This document shows, one piece after another, positions 24,852 through 33,935 of a DNA stretch of 64,000 nt; position 1 is the stretch's first letter, and every line of letters starts with the position of its first letter. A program made the translations under genes and the position numbers. The stretch is from contig JAMLHN010000001.1 of assembly GCA_023957115.1 (NCBI GenBank), positions 28,708-92,707 of the forward strand, read 5' to 3'. The stretch comes from Thermomicrobiales bacterium. Lineage in GTDB: Bacteria > Chloroflexota > Chloroflexia > Thermomicrobiales > UBA6265. The notes beneath the pieces were generated by a model. That model was given only the letters and a program-made list of their open reading frames with translations. It did no database searches and was not told the origin of the DNA.

Positions 24852-26521
24852 CTACATTCGGCTCATTGCCCAGTAGTTGTACGTGCCGATGTTGACCGGG
24901 TTGATGAAGATTCCGGTGACATCGTTGCGGAAGTAGACGACCCACGGCGGTTCGACGTAGTAGATGGCCGCTGGATCGTCCTCCTGCAGAAGATTCTGCA
25001 TCTCGGAGATGGCGGTCATGTACGTTTCGTCATCCGGCGCATCCTTGGCGGTGTCGAGCAGCTCCTGTACCCGATCGTTGCATAAAGCCCGCATATTCGA
25101 GCCGGCCGATCCTGCGCATCGCAGGAAACCTGCGGGTAGAGGTGGTTCCAGGCATCGTTGTAGTCGGGCCACCAGCCCCACCACATGAGGTTGGGCCGCT
25201 CGTCCGGGCCAGCGTCGCCGTAGACCAATGACGTATAGGTCGAAAGATCGATCACGTCGATCGTCAGGTCGATACCGAGCTGCGCCAGGTTCTGCTGGAA
25301 GAGTTCTGCGGCAGCCTTGGGTTGATCGAGCCCGGTCTGCATTGCCAGCGTGAGCTGCGTGCCTTCCTCGACACCGGCAGCTTCGAGCAGCGTCCTGGCC
25401 CGTTCAAGGTCGGTGGTGTAGAGGAGCGTGTTCTCGTCGTGTCCGCGAATTTCCGGGGGCACCGGACCACGGGGCTGCCGGCTACGTCCACCGTAGACTC
25501 CCTCCAGAACGTCGGTCCACGGCCATGCGAAGTTCATCGCCTGGCGGGCTTCCGGCGTTTCCAGCGGACCAGCCACGGTCATCGCAAAGTACTGGTTGCG
25601 CGTGACGAACTGCGACTGGATGGTGATGTCCGGATTGTCCACGAGCGCATCGTATGCTTCGACATTCAGCGCGTCGACGATGTCAGCCTCGCCTTGCTCC
25701 AGCAGTTGACGGCGGGTTTCGGTCTCGCTGACGACGCGAACGATGACCTTGTCGAAATGATTGCCGTCCCAACCGCGCCAGTAGTCGTCGAACCGTTCCA
25801 TCTCCAGGATCTGGCCGGGTTCGAAGTTGGTGATCCGGTACGGTCCGCTGCCGGTCCCTTCGGCGTTGGTCTGCGCCCAGTAGTGTCCCCAGTCGCCGTC
25901 TTCTTCGTGCTCCCGGAGCAGCTTGGCGTTGACGATGAGGGGACCATAGGTCGAGGCAATGGCCAGCGGGAAGATTGGCTGCGGCGAGCCAAGGTCGAAG
26001 ACGACCGTCGATTCGTCCGGAGCGGTGATCCTGGCCGGGTCGGATACGAACCGGCTCAGGACGGCGACGGGGCCGAGCCCGAGCGTCAGAAATCGCTCGT
26101 AATTGAGGCGGACGGCTTCGGCATCGACCGGCGACCCGTCCTGGAAGGTGATTCCAGGTCGAATCTTGAAGGTCCAGGTACTGAAATCCTCGTTCGATTC
26201 CCATGACTCGGCGATGATTCCTTCGAGCTCGGTCGTGCTGTCGCCCTTGAGCCCGATGAGCCCTTCGTAGGCGCCCAAAATGGCCATGACCGATTGATAG
26301 TCGTAGGACGAATGGGGGTCGAGATCGGACGGCGACCCAGCCGCGGCAACCACCAGCGTGGCGGGGTCCGATTGGGCGCGCAGTCGGACTCCCGACGTGG
26401 CGCCCGGCGCTGCCATCCCCGTTGTTGGCGTTGCGACCATGCCGGCAATCCCGGCTGCCCCAGCGCCTTTGATAAGCGTTCGCCGGTCGACACGCTCTCG
26501 CAAAAGATCCTTCTCGATCAT
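24852..26521 (-). CDS. ABC transporter solute-binding protein, family 5 (frame-broken)
   Basis: The N-terminal frame runs from 26521 to about 25112. It carries a Tat-type leader (VDRRTLIKGAGAAGIAG) and SBP_bac_5 features: PSDLDPHSSYDYQ, TWTFKIRPGITFQDGSPVDAE, SGPYRITNFEPGQ and LMWWGWWPDYNDAWNHLYPQVSC. From about 25115 the homologous C-terminus continues one frame away (GSAGSNMRALCNDRVQELL to YNYWAMSRM), ending at 24852. Restoring one base joins them into about 556 residues, normal for DppA/OppA-like proteins that bind peptides, opines or nickel. No permease or ATPase gene is adjacent. Either the gene is inactivated or the base is missing from the assembly. Confidence 0.83.
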
Positions 26522-26673
26522 AGGCTCGTCCTCCTGACGGAATTGGCCGCTCGATTGTGTGCTTGCGCGTTTGGAATGATAGCAGGGGCATGCGAGACGA
26601 ATCTGGCCGAGACGCTCGGGTATCCTGACGCAGCATTCGGTGAAGACGTTTCAGAAGGAGTCCGACGACGACG

Positions 26674-27768
26674 ATGCTTACGACCCTGATTGGCCTGCCG
26701 ATCGAAGAGCTCGATACCCCCGCGGTGTTGATCGACCTCGATGCGCTCGAATCGAATATCAAGACGATGGCCGCGGATGTGAAATCCCGCGGCTCGAATT
26801 GGCGACCGCATTCCAAGTCGCACAAATGCCCGTCGATTGCGCATTTGCAGGTCGAAGCGGGTGCGATTGGCGTCGCCTGCGCCAAGCTGGGCGAGGCCGA
26901 AGTGATGGCTGCAAACGGGATTCGCGACATTCTCGTGCCGAACCAGGTGGTGGGGCCGATCAAGGCGCGCCGGGTGGCAGCGCTGGCAACGCAGACCGAT
27001 ATCTGCGTTTCGGTGGACGCGATCGAGAACGTGCGCGAACTGGACGACGCGGCGCTGCGCATCGGGACGCGGCCTCGCGCTGTGATCGAGGTTGACACGG
27101 GAATGAAGCGCGCGGGCGTTCTGCCGGGAGATGCGGCCCGGAAGCTCGCCGAGCAGATGGCCCGGTGTGAGGGATTGCGCTTCGCCGGTGTGATGACCTG
27201 GGAAGGACATTGCTGGTCGATCGACGATCCGGACGAGCGACTGGCGGAGATCAACCGCGCGGTCGGCTCACTGGTCGAAACCGCCGAGCTGATTCGTGCC
27301 GACGGTGTCCCGGTCGATATCGTTTCGGCGGGTGGCACCGCAACCTATCTGACAACATCCGGGATCGACGGCGTGACCGAGATTCAGGCCGGGGGCGGGA
27401 TCTTCGGTGATATCGAGTATCTGCAACAGGGCGCGAATGTGCAGCGTGCGCTCTCGCTGATGACCCAGGTTACCAGCCGTCCGACGCTCGATCGTGTCAT
27501 CGTCGATGCTGGCCGCAAGACGATCGATCCGGGCAATCGCCAGCCCAAGCCGCGCGGTTTGACATTGGACGGCGATATTGCCTTCTCGGCCGAGCACGGG
27601 ATCCTGACCCTGGCCGAGCCGTCGGCCGAACCGCGGGTCGCCGATCGACTCTTCTTCAATGTTGGGTACTCGGACCAGTGCAACCACCTGCATGAGCATT
27701 TCTACGGCGTCCGCAACGGTGTGGTGGAGGCTATCTGGCCGATTCTGGGCCGCGGGAAATTGCAGTAG
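26674..27768 (+). CDS. DSD1-family PLP-dependent enzyme (D-threonine aldolase/D-serine dehydratase-like)
   Basis: The 364-residue fold-type III PLP enzyme has an alanine-racemase-like N-terminal barrel: LDTPAVLIDLDALESNI, then WRPHSKSHK, where one Lys forms the Schiff base with PLP. Later motifs are EVDTGMKRAGV, VSAGGTATY and the C-terminal metal/active-site part GYSDQCNHLHEHFYGVRNG. Family members cleave D-threonine or related beta-hydroxy-D-amino acids, or dehydrate D-serine, usually with a divalent metal. It is divergent from the solute-binding gene, so an amino-acid-related pairing is conceivable but unproven. Confidence 0.85.
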   Translation: MLTTLIGLPIEELDTPAVLIDLDALESNIKTMAADVKSRGSNWRPHSKSHKCPSIAHLQVEAGAIGVACAKLGEAEVMAANGIRDILVPNQVVGPIKARRVAALATQTDICVSVDAIENVRELDDAALRIGTRPRAVIEVDTGMKRAGVLPGDAARKLAEQMARCEGLRFAGVMTWEGHCWSIDDPDERLAEINRAVGSLVETAELIRADGVPVDIVSAGGTATYLTTSGIDGVTEIQAGGGIFGDIEYLQQGANVQRALSLMTQVTSRPTLDRVIVDAGRKTIDPGNRQPKPRGLTLDGDIAFSAEHGILTLAEPSAEPRVADRLFFNVGYSDQCNHLHEHFYGVRNGVVEAIWPILGRGKLQ

Positions 27769-27789
27769 GGAGTGGATTCTCAAGAGCGG

Positions 27790-27817
27790 TTGCAGCCACA
27801 GTGTGACAACGTACAAT
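27790..27817 (+). promoter_or_regulatory. Candidate promoter of the toxin-antitoxin pair
   Basis: TTGCAG at 27790-27795 and TACAAT at 27812-27817 are 16 bases apart, 20 bases before the antitoxin ATG. A repeated AACGTAC element overlaps the -10 region and could be an autoregulatory site. Confidence 0.45.
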
Positions 27818-27837
27818 GAACGTACGATGGTGGAGCT

Positions 27838-28155
27838 ATGCGAAAGGCAAGCATCGACAATGCACCGATCGTGAATCCTCGTCCGGACATCATTTCGGAC
27901 GAGTTCGTGGCGTTGATGAAGGACGCCGGGGTCGTCGAAGCGTTTCTCTTTGGAAGCATCTCGCGTCGTGAGGAAGGACCGGCAAGCGACATTGACGTGC
28001 TGGTTCGATTCGGCCACGACGTCAGGCTCGGGGAGCAGTTGAATCTTATGGTGAAGCTCTCGCGCCTGACTGGTCGCCAAGTCGATCTTCTTACCGATGT
28101 CGACCCCATCTTTGAACCCTATATCATGCCGACGCTTGTTCCTATACCATTGTGA
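27838..28155 (+). CDS. mntA: MntA-like antitoxin nucleotidyltransferase
   Basis: The 105-residue minimal nucleotidyltransferase has the signature FLFGSISRREEGPASDIDVLVRF, the GSx10-DxD active site, around residue 42. MntA antitoxins of type VII systems add AMP to a tyrosine of their HepT partner and so silence it. The ATG at 27838 follows GGTGGAG. The next gene overlaps by 4 bases (GTGA), as expected of a MNT-HEPN pair. Symbol is given by family and context. Confidence 0.85.
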   Translation: MRKASIDNAPIVNPRPDIISDEFVALMKDAGVVEAFLFGSISRREEGPASDIDVLVRFGHDVRLGEQLNLMVKLSRLTGRQVDLLTDVDPIFEPYIMPTLVPIPL

Positions 28156-28523
28156 GGAAGCGGGCAGCGCCGTATTTGCTCTCAGCGGAACGTGCGTTCA
28201 ATAGACTTGAGACGTATGTTCCGGACAGTGCCCAGGTCTTCCTGGAGCAGCACGTTCTGCAGGATGCGATCCTGCTCCAAATCTTTCAGATCGGCGAGAA
28301 CCTGTCGCAACTTCGGAGCCGTTTTCCAGAACCATATGCAAAGCACGCTCCAGAATTCTGGGACGAGATTATTGGGTTTCGGAATACTATCGCCCATGGT
28401 TACGAACGAGTAAGAATCCACGAGGTGGGGGGGTATCTTGTCGAAGACCTCGAGCCGCTTGGCTCTTCACTGCGTGTCGCGATCACCGATAGCTGGTTCG
28501 AGTCCTCCGATGAAATGCCCTAA
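28152..28523 (+). CDS. hepT: HepT-like HEPN toxin (DUF86)
   Basis: The 123-residue helical HEPN protein of the DUF86/HepT type starts at a GTG overlapping the antitoxin stop. Residues 83-94 hold the motif FRNTIAHGYERV: R-x4-H is the RNase motif and the following Tyr is the residue AMPylated by MntA in characterised systems. Free HepT cleaves RNA and stops growth. The pair is compact and intact. Its TAA stop overlaps the last three bases of the convergent glpD gene. Confidence 0.85.
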   Translation: MRKRAAPYLLSAERAFNRLETYVPDSAQVFLEQHVLQDAILLQIFQIGENLSQLRSRFPEPYAKHAPEFWDEIIGFRNTIAHGYERVRIHEVGGYLVEDLEPLGSSLRVAITDSWFESSDEMP

Positions 28524-30139
28524 GCGGGTGGGGCATTGAACCGCTCGATGTAGGTGTCGAACTCGGCGAGCTCGCCGGTGGCACGGTCCGCGGACCAGCC
28601 GAGATGAGACTGGCCGATCCGGGCGGCGCCGCGGGCGGCCGACCGGCCCAGGCCGGCATTCCAGGCGGCAACGGCGCGACGCATGACGGCGTCGCTCAAT
28701 CCGACCGCTTGCTCGTTCTCGAACGCCCAAACGATCTCAGCCCCCGTTACGCACTGCCCTTCGGCCAAGGGCGCTCCCAGCGCCGGATCGGATGCACCGA
28801 GCGCAGCGATGTCGCGTGCTCGCGCGCCGTAGATCGAGGTCAACCGCTCCGCAGCCAATCCCGAAATTCCGAATGAACCGATCAGCTCTTCACGTAGCGC
28901 CTCGACGTCGTCTCCTGGCGAATAGGCGAAGGGGAGATTGCGGGTTTGACACGGCGCTCGATTGCCAAGCTCGTGCGCGATCTTGTCGACGACCTCTTCG
29001 GCCAAACTGCGATGCGTGGTCAGCTTGCCACCGACGACAGAATAAAGACCGTCCCGATTGGGGGCATGATCGATGAGGAAATGTCGCCGGGTGATTCCGC
29101 CCGGGGACGAATCCGAGGTTGCCGGCAGGGGGCGCACGCCTGCATACGTGAAGAGCACTCGACTACGCGATGTATCGAGTCCGGGGAGCAACCGTCCGGC
29201 TTCGGCAAGCAGGTAGTCGATTTCATCATCGGTGGCGGTGACCTGGTCGAAATCGCCATCGAATGGAAGGTCCGTCGTTCCGATCATCGTCAGGCCGTTC
29301 CAGGGGACGATGAAAAAAGGCCGTCCGTCGGTTGCTGCTTCAGCATAGATTGCGTCCGTTGGCGTGTCCGCGGTCGCTGCCAGAAAGATATGCGATCCCT
29401 TGGTTCCCCCGATCTCTCGGTTTGGCGCCGGATCGAGCGATGCCATGACCTGATCCACCCAGGGACCGGCGACGTTGATGACGGCGCGGGCCCGGACCTT
29501 ATGCGTCCGTCCGGCAAGCTCATCGACAACCGTGACTCCCGTTGCGACTGAACCGTCCATGTCGATCGAGGTCACTCGGGCATAGTTCATGGCGACCGCT
29601 CCGAACGAGACTGCCGAAACGATCTGCTCGATCACCATCCGTTCCGGAAACGTCACCTGCGCATCGAAATAGCGAAACGATCCGAGCAAACCTTCCATTG
29701 TCAATTGTGGCCAGCGGATGCCCGTTTCCTTGCGCGAGAACCAGCGGTGTTTCGGCAGTGCATCGCCACGGGAAAAGAAATCGTAGACATGCATGCCGGT
29801 TCGCAGCTTGGTGGGGGCGTGTTTGCCGGCTCGAAAGACCGGAAGCACGAGCGGGAGCGGATCGACGAGATGGGGCGCGTTTTCGAGCAGCCGCCCGCGT
29901 TCCACCAGCGATTCCTGCACCAGCCGGAACTCGAAATGCTCCAGATAGCGGAGACCCCCGTGGATGAGGCGGGTGGCCCAGCTGGTGGTTCCCGAAGCGA
30001 AGTCGTCTTTCTCCAGCAGGATGACGGAGAGACCACGCAACGCGGCATCGCGTGCGATGGCCGCGCCATTGATTCCCCCGCCTATGATGGCGAGGTCATA
30101 CCGTCGGGTGTCGAGATCGGCAGGCAGTGTTCGTTTCAT
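28520..30139 (-). CDS. glpD: Glycerol-3-phosphate dehydrogenase (FAD)
   Basis: The 539-residue protein has an FAD-binding Rossmann motif IIGGGINGAAIARDAALRG at residues 18-37, followed by SGTTSWATRLIHGGLRYLEHFEFRLV, characteristic of GlpD. NVAGPWVD and a GVRPLPAT segment lie further on, and a C-terminal helical GlpA/GlpD cap begins around residue 400. It oxidises sn-glycerol 3-phosphate to dihydroxyacetone phosphate at the membrane and passes electrons to quinone. No glycerol kinase or facilitator gene is nearby. The gene is divergent from an SDR gene and meets hepT tail to tail with a 4-base overlap. Confidence 0.9.
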   Translation of the reverse strand: MKRTLPADLDTRRYDLAIIGGGINGAAIARDAALRGLSVILLEKDDFASGTTSWATRLIHGGLRYLEHFEFRLVQESLVERGRLLENAPHLVDPLPLVLPVFRAGKHAPTKLRTGMHVYDFFSRGDALPKHRWFSRKETGIRWPQLTMEGLLGSFRYFDAQVTFPERMVIEQIVSAVSFGAVAMNYARVTSIDMDGSVATGVTVVDELAGRTHKVRARAVINVAGPWVDQVMASLDPAPNREIGGTKGSHIFLAATADTPTDAIYAEAATDGRPFFIVPWNGLTMIGTTDLPFDGDFDQVTATDDEIDYLLAEAGRLLPGLDTSRSRVLFTYAGVRPLPATSDSSPGGITRRHFLIDHAPNRDGLYSVVGGKLTTHRSLAEEVVDKIAHELGNRAPCQTRNLPFAYSPGDDVEALREELIGSFGISGLAAERLTSIYGARARDIAALGASDPALGAPLAEGQCVTGAEIVWAFENEQAVGLSDAVMRRAVAAWNAGLGRSAARGAARIGQSHLGWSADRATGELAEFDTYIERFNAPPA

Positions 30140-30221
30140 ACACGCAATTGTCCGGCCAATGGCGCGCCTGCGCTAGCATTCGATGCGATCGATTCGATGG
30201 AGTGGTGGAGGACAACGGGGA

Positions 30222-30995
30222 GTGCAGGCAGGATTGCAAGAGCGCAGCGCGGTGGTCACTGGCGCTGCAAATGGAATCGGTCGAAGCATCGTCACGCATT
30301 TTCTCGAGGCAGGTGCCCGCGTAACCGCGTTCGATATCGAAGCGGGGGCGCTCGAGAAACTGGCGCAGGAGCTTGGACATCCGGCGGATCTCGCGCTCGC
30401 GACCGGCGACGTTCGCTCCAGAGCGTCGGTGAAGAGCGCCATCGACACAGCGTGCGAACGGTTCGGATCGCTCGACATCATGGTCGCGAACGCCGGCATC
30501 GCGGTGGGACAGCACTTCCTGGAGATCGATGACGAGACCTGGACGCGTATCCTGGAAACCAATCTGAACGGTGCGTTCTACTGCATCCAGGAGGCGGCGC
30601 GGGTGATGGTGCCTGCCGGGAAAGGCTCCATCGTCGTGACCTCATCGACCAACGCCTTCTATGTCGAATCGACCCTGGCGCATTACAACGCGTCCAAGGG
30701 TGGGATCGACGCCCTGATCCGTTCGGCGGCGTTGGAGCTGGCCGCGACCGGGGTACGCGTCAATGGAGTTGCGCCCAGTATGGTGCGTACCCGGGCAGCA
30801 TTCGTCACGGCCGAGTCGGATACATCTTCCAGCTATCTGGAACGGGTGCCGATGGGCCGGCTCGCCGAACCGAGCGAAGTTGCCAACGCCGTCGAGTTCC
30901 TGGCGTCCGACCGATCGTCGTTTTGCACCGGTCAGGTGCTGGTGCTCGATGGCGGAACGACGCTGGGCATCATGCTGCCCGAGTCAGAGGTATAG
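30222..30995 (+). CDS. SDR-family oxidoreductase
   Basis: The product is 257 residues from the GTG at 30222, preceded by GGAGG; the ATG at 30183 would add a Gly/Trp-rich leader without homology. It has TGAANGIGRSIVTHFLEAGA (cofactor motif), ANAGIAVG, a catalytic Ser region VTSSTNAF, YNASKGG (Tyr-x3-Lys) and FCTGQVLVLDGGT. The substrate is unknown. It is separated by only 8 bases from the solute-binding gene that follows. Confidence 0.85.
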   Translation: MQAGLQERSAVVTGAANGIGRSIVTHFLEAGARVTAFDIEAGALEKLAQELGHPADLALATGDVRSRASVKSAIDTACERFGSLDIMVANAGIAVGQHFLEIDDETWTRILETNLNGAFYCIQEAARVMVPAGKGSIVVTSSTNAFYVESTLAHYNASKGGIDALIRSAALELAATGVRVNGVAPSMVRTRAAFVTAESDTSSSYLERVPMGRLAEPSEVANAVEFLASDRSSFCTGQVLVLDGGTTLGIMLPESEV

Positions 30996-31003
30996 GGTCG
31001 TCG

Positions 31004-32116
31004 ATGGACAGCCGGATCACGCGCCGAACCCTATCCGCCGGAGCGCTTGCGACGGCGGTGCGTCTTTCGCTTCCGGGACGTCCGACGTCCGGACAAGAGG
31101 AGGAGCGGGTACTTCGTATTCTCGGTTGGCCCAGCTACTTTCCCGGCGAGCTGACCGCCGCATTTCGCGAAGCGAACAATGTCCGTATCGAAGTCACCGG
31201 TATTGCCACGCCGGACGACACCATGCTCTTTCTACGCGCGGGCGGGGTGGGGCTTTACGATTTGGTGGCGCCGACGATCGGAATCGTGGCGCCGTTGGGG
31301 GCGTCCGGGTTGCTGGCGCCGCTCGATCTGGCATCGATTCCGAATTCCGTGGACCTGCTTTCTCCCTTTGGGGAGCGGCCGGAAGTGATGGTTGACGACC
31401 AGCAATTCGGAATGCCGCTGCTCTGGGGTACGTTCGGACTCGTTGCTGCCGTCGAGGTGGAATCCGCCCCCGAGAGCTGGCTCGATCTCCGTGACGAGCG
31501 TTACACCGATCAACTGGTGATGCCGGATGACGGATTGACGCATATCACGCTCTGGAACTGGGCTCTGGGCGCCGAGGATCCGTTGCGTGTGAGCAAGGAC
31601 GCGCTCGACGAAACGACCGGTGTGCTGATCGAGCTGAAGCAGACCAGGGCAGCTTCCTTTGGTGGGAGCGCCTACGACGCGATGATGCGGGTGGCGGATG
31701 GAGCTGCGCAGTTTGCGACGGTCGGATGGCAGTCGGCCCCGCTGTTGACGACCGCGAACCAGCGCGCGCTGGTTGCATCGCAACCGTCTCCCGGTGGATC
31801 GAGCTTCTGTGATTGCATCGCCATGGTTGCCGATTGCCACGATCCCGAGCTGGCACAACAGTTCATTGACTTCATGATCTCGCCCGAGGCCCAGCGTGAT
31901 CTGGTCGATCGCACACGCTGGGCGACGGTCGCGGAATCTGCCACGCCAATGATCCAACCGGATATCGCCTCGCTCTATCCCTATGATGCCCTCGACGCGT
32001 GGTTTGACCATTCGCCGATTCGGGGATATCCGCCCGTTTCCGACGACGGAAACGGTACGGCAACCTATCTGGACTGGATCCTGGCCTGGGACCGCGTCCG
32101 CCAGGCCAAGTTGTAG
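31004..32116 (+). CDS. Extracellular solute-binding protein, spermidine/putrescine type
   Basis: The product is about 370 residues from the ATG at 31004. The leader SRITRRTLSAGALATAV looks like a Tat signal. The mature part begins VLRILGWPSYFPGELTAAFREANN and has the PotD/PotF-like segments GLYDLVAPT, DYKEI-like FGMPLLWGTFGL and QQFIDFMISPEAQ. Such proteins deliver polyamines or other cationic solutes to an ABC permease. No permease genes follow, so it is an orphan. Family assignment is reasonable; the ligand is not determined. Confidence 0.78.
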   Translation: MDSRITRRTLSAGALATAVRLSLPGRPTSGQEEERVLRILGWPSYFPGELTAAFREANNVRIEVTGIATPDDTMLFLRAGGVGLYDLVAPTIGIVAPLGASGLLAPLDLASIPNSVDLLSPFGERPEVMVDDQQFGMPLLWGTFGLVAAVEVESAPESWLDLRDERYTDQLVMPDDGLTHITLWNWALGAEDPLRVSKDALDETTGVLIELKQTRAASFGGSAYDAMMRVADGAAQFATVGWQSAPLLTTANQRALVASQPSPGGSSFCDCIAMVADCHDPELAQQFIDFMISPEAQRDLVDRTRWATVAESATPMIQPDIASLYPYDALDAWFDHSPIRGYPPVSDDGNGTATYLDWILAWDRVRQAKL

Positions 32117-32132
32117 CGGGCTTCCGGAGAAG

Positions 32133-32160
32133 CATGCAGCAGGCAGCACGCGGCACGCAG
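32133..32160 (-). repeat. Short CTGCNNG heptamer array
   Basis: Read on the minus strand: CTGCGTG, CCGCGTG, CTGCCTG, CTGCATG, in strict 7-base phase. It begins 17 bases after the stop of the solute-binding gene. The first three units match those after the phosphatase gene at 24711. Confidence 0.6.
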
Positions 32161-32314
32161 ATGGAAACGCAACGGGGCCGCGAGCGGGCAGACACGCTAT
32201 TGGTGACAACTCCCCACACAAGGGGTGAGACTTCTCCGGGCTCCGGCGGCGAGTGGCATACTTTTTCGTCGAAACGACCTGCGCTTCACGCACCGAGGAG
32301 TACATCCACCGCAC

Positions 32315-32590
32315 ATGGAACACCAGACATCGATTCCCAATCCGCTTTGCGAAGTCGGTCGCACCCATCCACGTGACAAACACCGGATGAAACCGGTCGA
32401 GGGCTACACCGGCGTTTGGGAATGCACCAAGCACGGTATCTACGCCACGGTCCTTCCCGAAGAGGTGGCCGATTCGATCGAGCGCGGTTCGGCGTACACC
32501 ATGCACAATGGGGCGCAGGGCGTCGCCGGGCGGACCGGTGACGACCGTCCCGGCGGGATCGTGTTCTACTACCGCCCGGAACGCGGGTAG
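32315..32590 (+). CDS. Small conserved-looking hypothetical protein
   Basis: From the ATG at 32315 (GAGGAG lies about 12 bases upstream) the product is 91 residues: MEHQTSIPNPLCEVGRTHP, then YTGVWECTKHGIYATVLPEEVADSIERGSAYTMHNGAQG, ending RPGGIVFYYRPERG. The ECTKHG segment could bind metal. It has no signal peptide or membrane helix. It ends 12 bases before the LLM oxidoreductase gene, so co-transcription is likely. I recognise no family; codon usage is in line with real neighbours. Confidence 0.5.
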   Translation: MEHQTSIPNPLCEVGRTHPRDKHRMKPVEGYTGVWECTKHGIYATVLPEEVADSIERGSAYTMHNGAQGVAGRTGDDRPGGIVFYYRPERG

Positions 32591-32602
32591 CAGCCGGTTC
32601 CG

Positions 32603-33655
32603 ATGCGGTTTGCCCTGCAGCTTCACCATCGAGCGTGGGCGCAGGGCGGCTCCAGCGCAGCGACGCTCGCCCTGGCGCAACGCGCTGACAGGGCGGGGTT
32701 CGATGCCCTCTGGGTGACCGAAGATCCCGATGGGTGGGATGCGTTTGCGTTGTTGGGGGCAATTTCGCAACAGACACGCCAGATCCAGATCGGGACCGGT
32801 GTCACCAATCCCTATGTGCGCCATCCAAATTTGATCGCTGCCTCGGTGGCGACACTCGACCGGCTTGCTCCCGGACGGACCTTCCTTGGGTTGGGACGCG
32901 GGCAACCGGAATGGTATGAGCGCGCCTTGGGGATGGAGATCGGCAGCCCGGTCCGCCGGCTGGATGAGACGATTGCCCTCCAGCATCAGTGGTGGAAAGA
33001 CGGCATCGCATCACTCGACGGCGAGTTTCGGATCGACCGGTGGATTCGTGTGGTGCGTCCAACGCATACGCCACCTATCTACATTGCCGCGGCCGGTCCG
33101 AAGGCGCTCGATCTCGCCGGACGCGTGGCCGATGGCGTCCGATTCAACTTCCTTTCGACGCCGGACTATCTGAAATCGGCCATCGCCCGGGTGCGGGCGT
33201 CCGCCAGCGCCGCGGGTCGGAATCCAGCCACGCTTGCATTCATTGCGGACGTGGGTTTGGCGGTGACGGACGACGTAGCTCTGGCATTGGCACGTCGCAA
33301 GCGATTCGTTGCGAATGTCCTGGCGTTGCCGGGCATGGAGGTGCTTCTCCAGAATCCGGAGCTCGACGTGGCCGGTATCATGCGACGCGTCCGGCTGCAC
33401 ATGAGGACCGACGAGCTGCTGACGCGTGGCGGCGCGTTTGCCGATTTTGCGCTGGATGGCGACGTGCACGCCGCGATTGCCGAGATACCCGATGCGCTGG
33501 TGGCGCCGGGCAGCATCGTAGGTGGGCTCGATGAGGTGCGATTGCGCATTCGCGAGTTTGCCGAGATCGGCGTGACCGAGCTGATCGTCTCCCGGACCGA
33601 TCTTCCGGCCGGGATCGACGAGATGCGTACCCTGCTGAATGCGCTTCGCGTCTAA
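32603..33655 (+). CDS. LLM class flavin-dependent oxidoreductase
   Basis: The 350-residue luciferase-like TIM barrel has MRFALQLHHRAW at the N-terminus, RADRAGFDALWVTED, IQIGTGVTNPYVRHP, and TFLGLGRGQPEWYERALG around residue 95. PIYIAAAGPKALDLAGRVADGVRF follows near residue 160. These are the F420- or FMN-dependent bacterial luciferase/methylene-tetrahydromethanopterin reductase-like signatures. The cofactor (F420 or FMN) cannot be decided here. The substrate is unknown. Confidence 0.85.
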   Translation: MRFALQLHHRAWAQGGSSAATLALAQRADRAGFDALWVTEDPDGWDAFALLGAISQQTRQIQIGTGVTNPYVRHPNLIAASVATLDRLAPGRTFLGLGRGQPEWYERALGMEIGSPVRRLDETIALQHQWWKDGIASLDGEFRIDRWIRVVRPTHTPPIYIAAAGPKALDLAGRVADGVRFNFLSTPDYLKSAIARVRASASAAGRNPATLAFIADVGLAVTDDVALALARRKRFVANVLALPGMEVLLQNPELDVAGIMRRVRLHMRTDELLTRGGAFADFALDGDVHAAIAEIPDALVAPGSIVGGLDEVRLRIREFAEIGVTELIVSRTDLPAGIDEMRTLLNALRV

Positions 33656-33712
33656 GCGGCGAAACGATCTTCAGATTTCTCGCGTTTCAAGAGCAGTCGA
33701 GAAACGATGGAC

Positions 33713-33740
33713 TTGTGGAACCCGAGGGCTCGGGTATGAT
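33713..33740 (+). promoter_or_regulatory. Possible promoter upstream of the giant adhesin
   Basis: TTGTGG at 33713-33718 and TATGAT at 33735-33740 are 16 bases apart; the spacer contains the palindrome CCCGAGGGCTCGGG. A further hairpin, TGTCACGT with ACGTGACA, lies at about 33811-33837. The rest of the 280-base gap before the ATG at 33936 shows no gene. Confidence 0.3.
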
Positions 33741-33935
33741 GGATGTCCACGATGTTCGGCGCGCGCGACGCCGGCATCTACACTGCCAAACTCGAAGCCG
33801 GCCCGGATTGCCGTGTCACGTATCGGATTGGCACGTGACAAATCTCATTCTCGACCGGGAAGTTTTCCATTCTGTTACTGGCCGATGGGTCAGACGGTAA
33901 CGCGAAAGAGCAACGGTGTGGAGCGGAGGAAACGT

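Noticed and set aside
28489..28510. GGTTCGAGTCC, which resembles a tRNA T-loop
   Set aside because: It lies inside the hepT coding frame, the upstream 60 bases do not form tRNA arms, and no acceptor stem exists.
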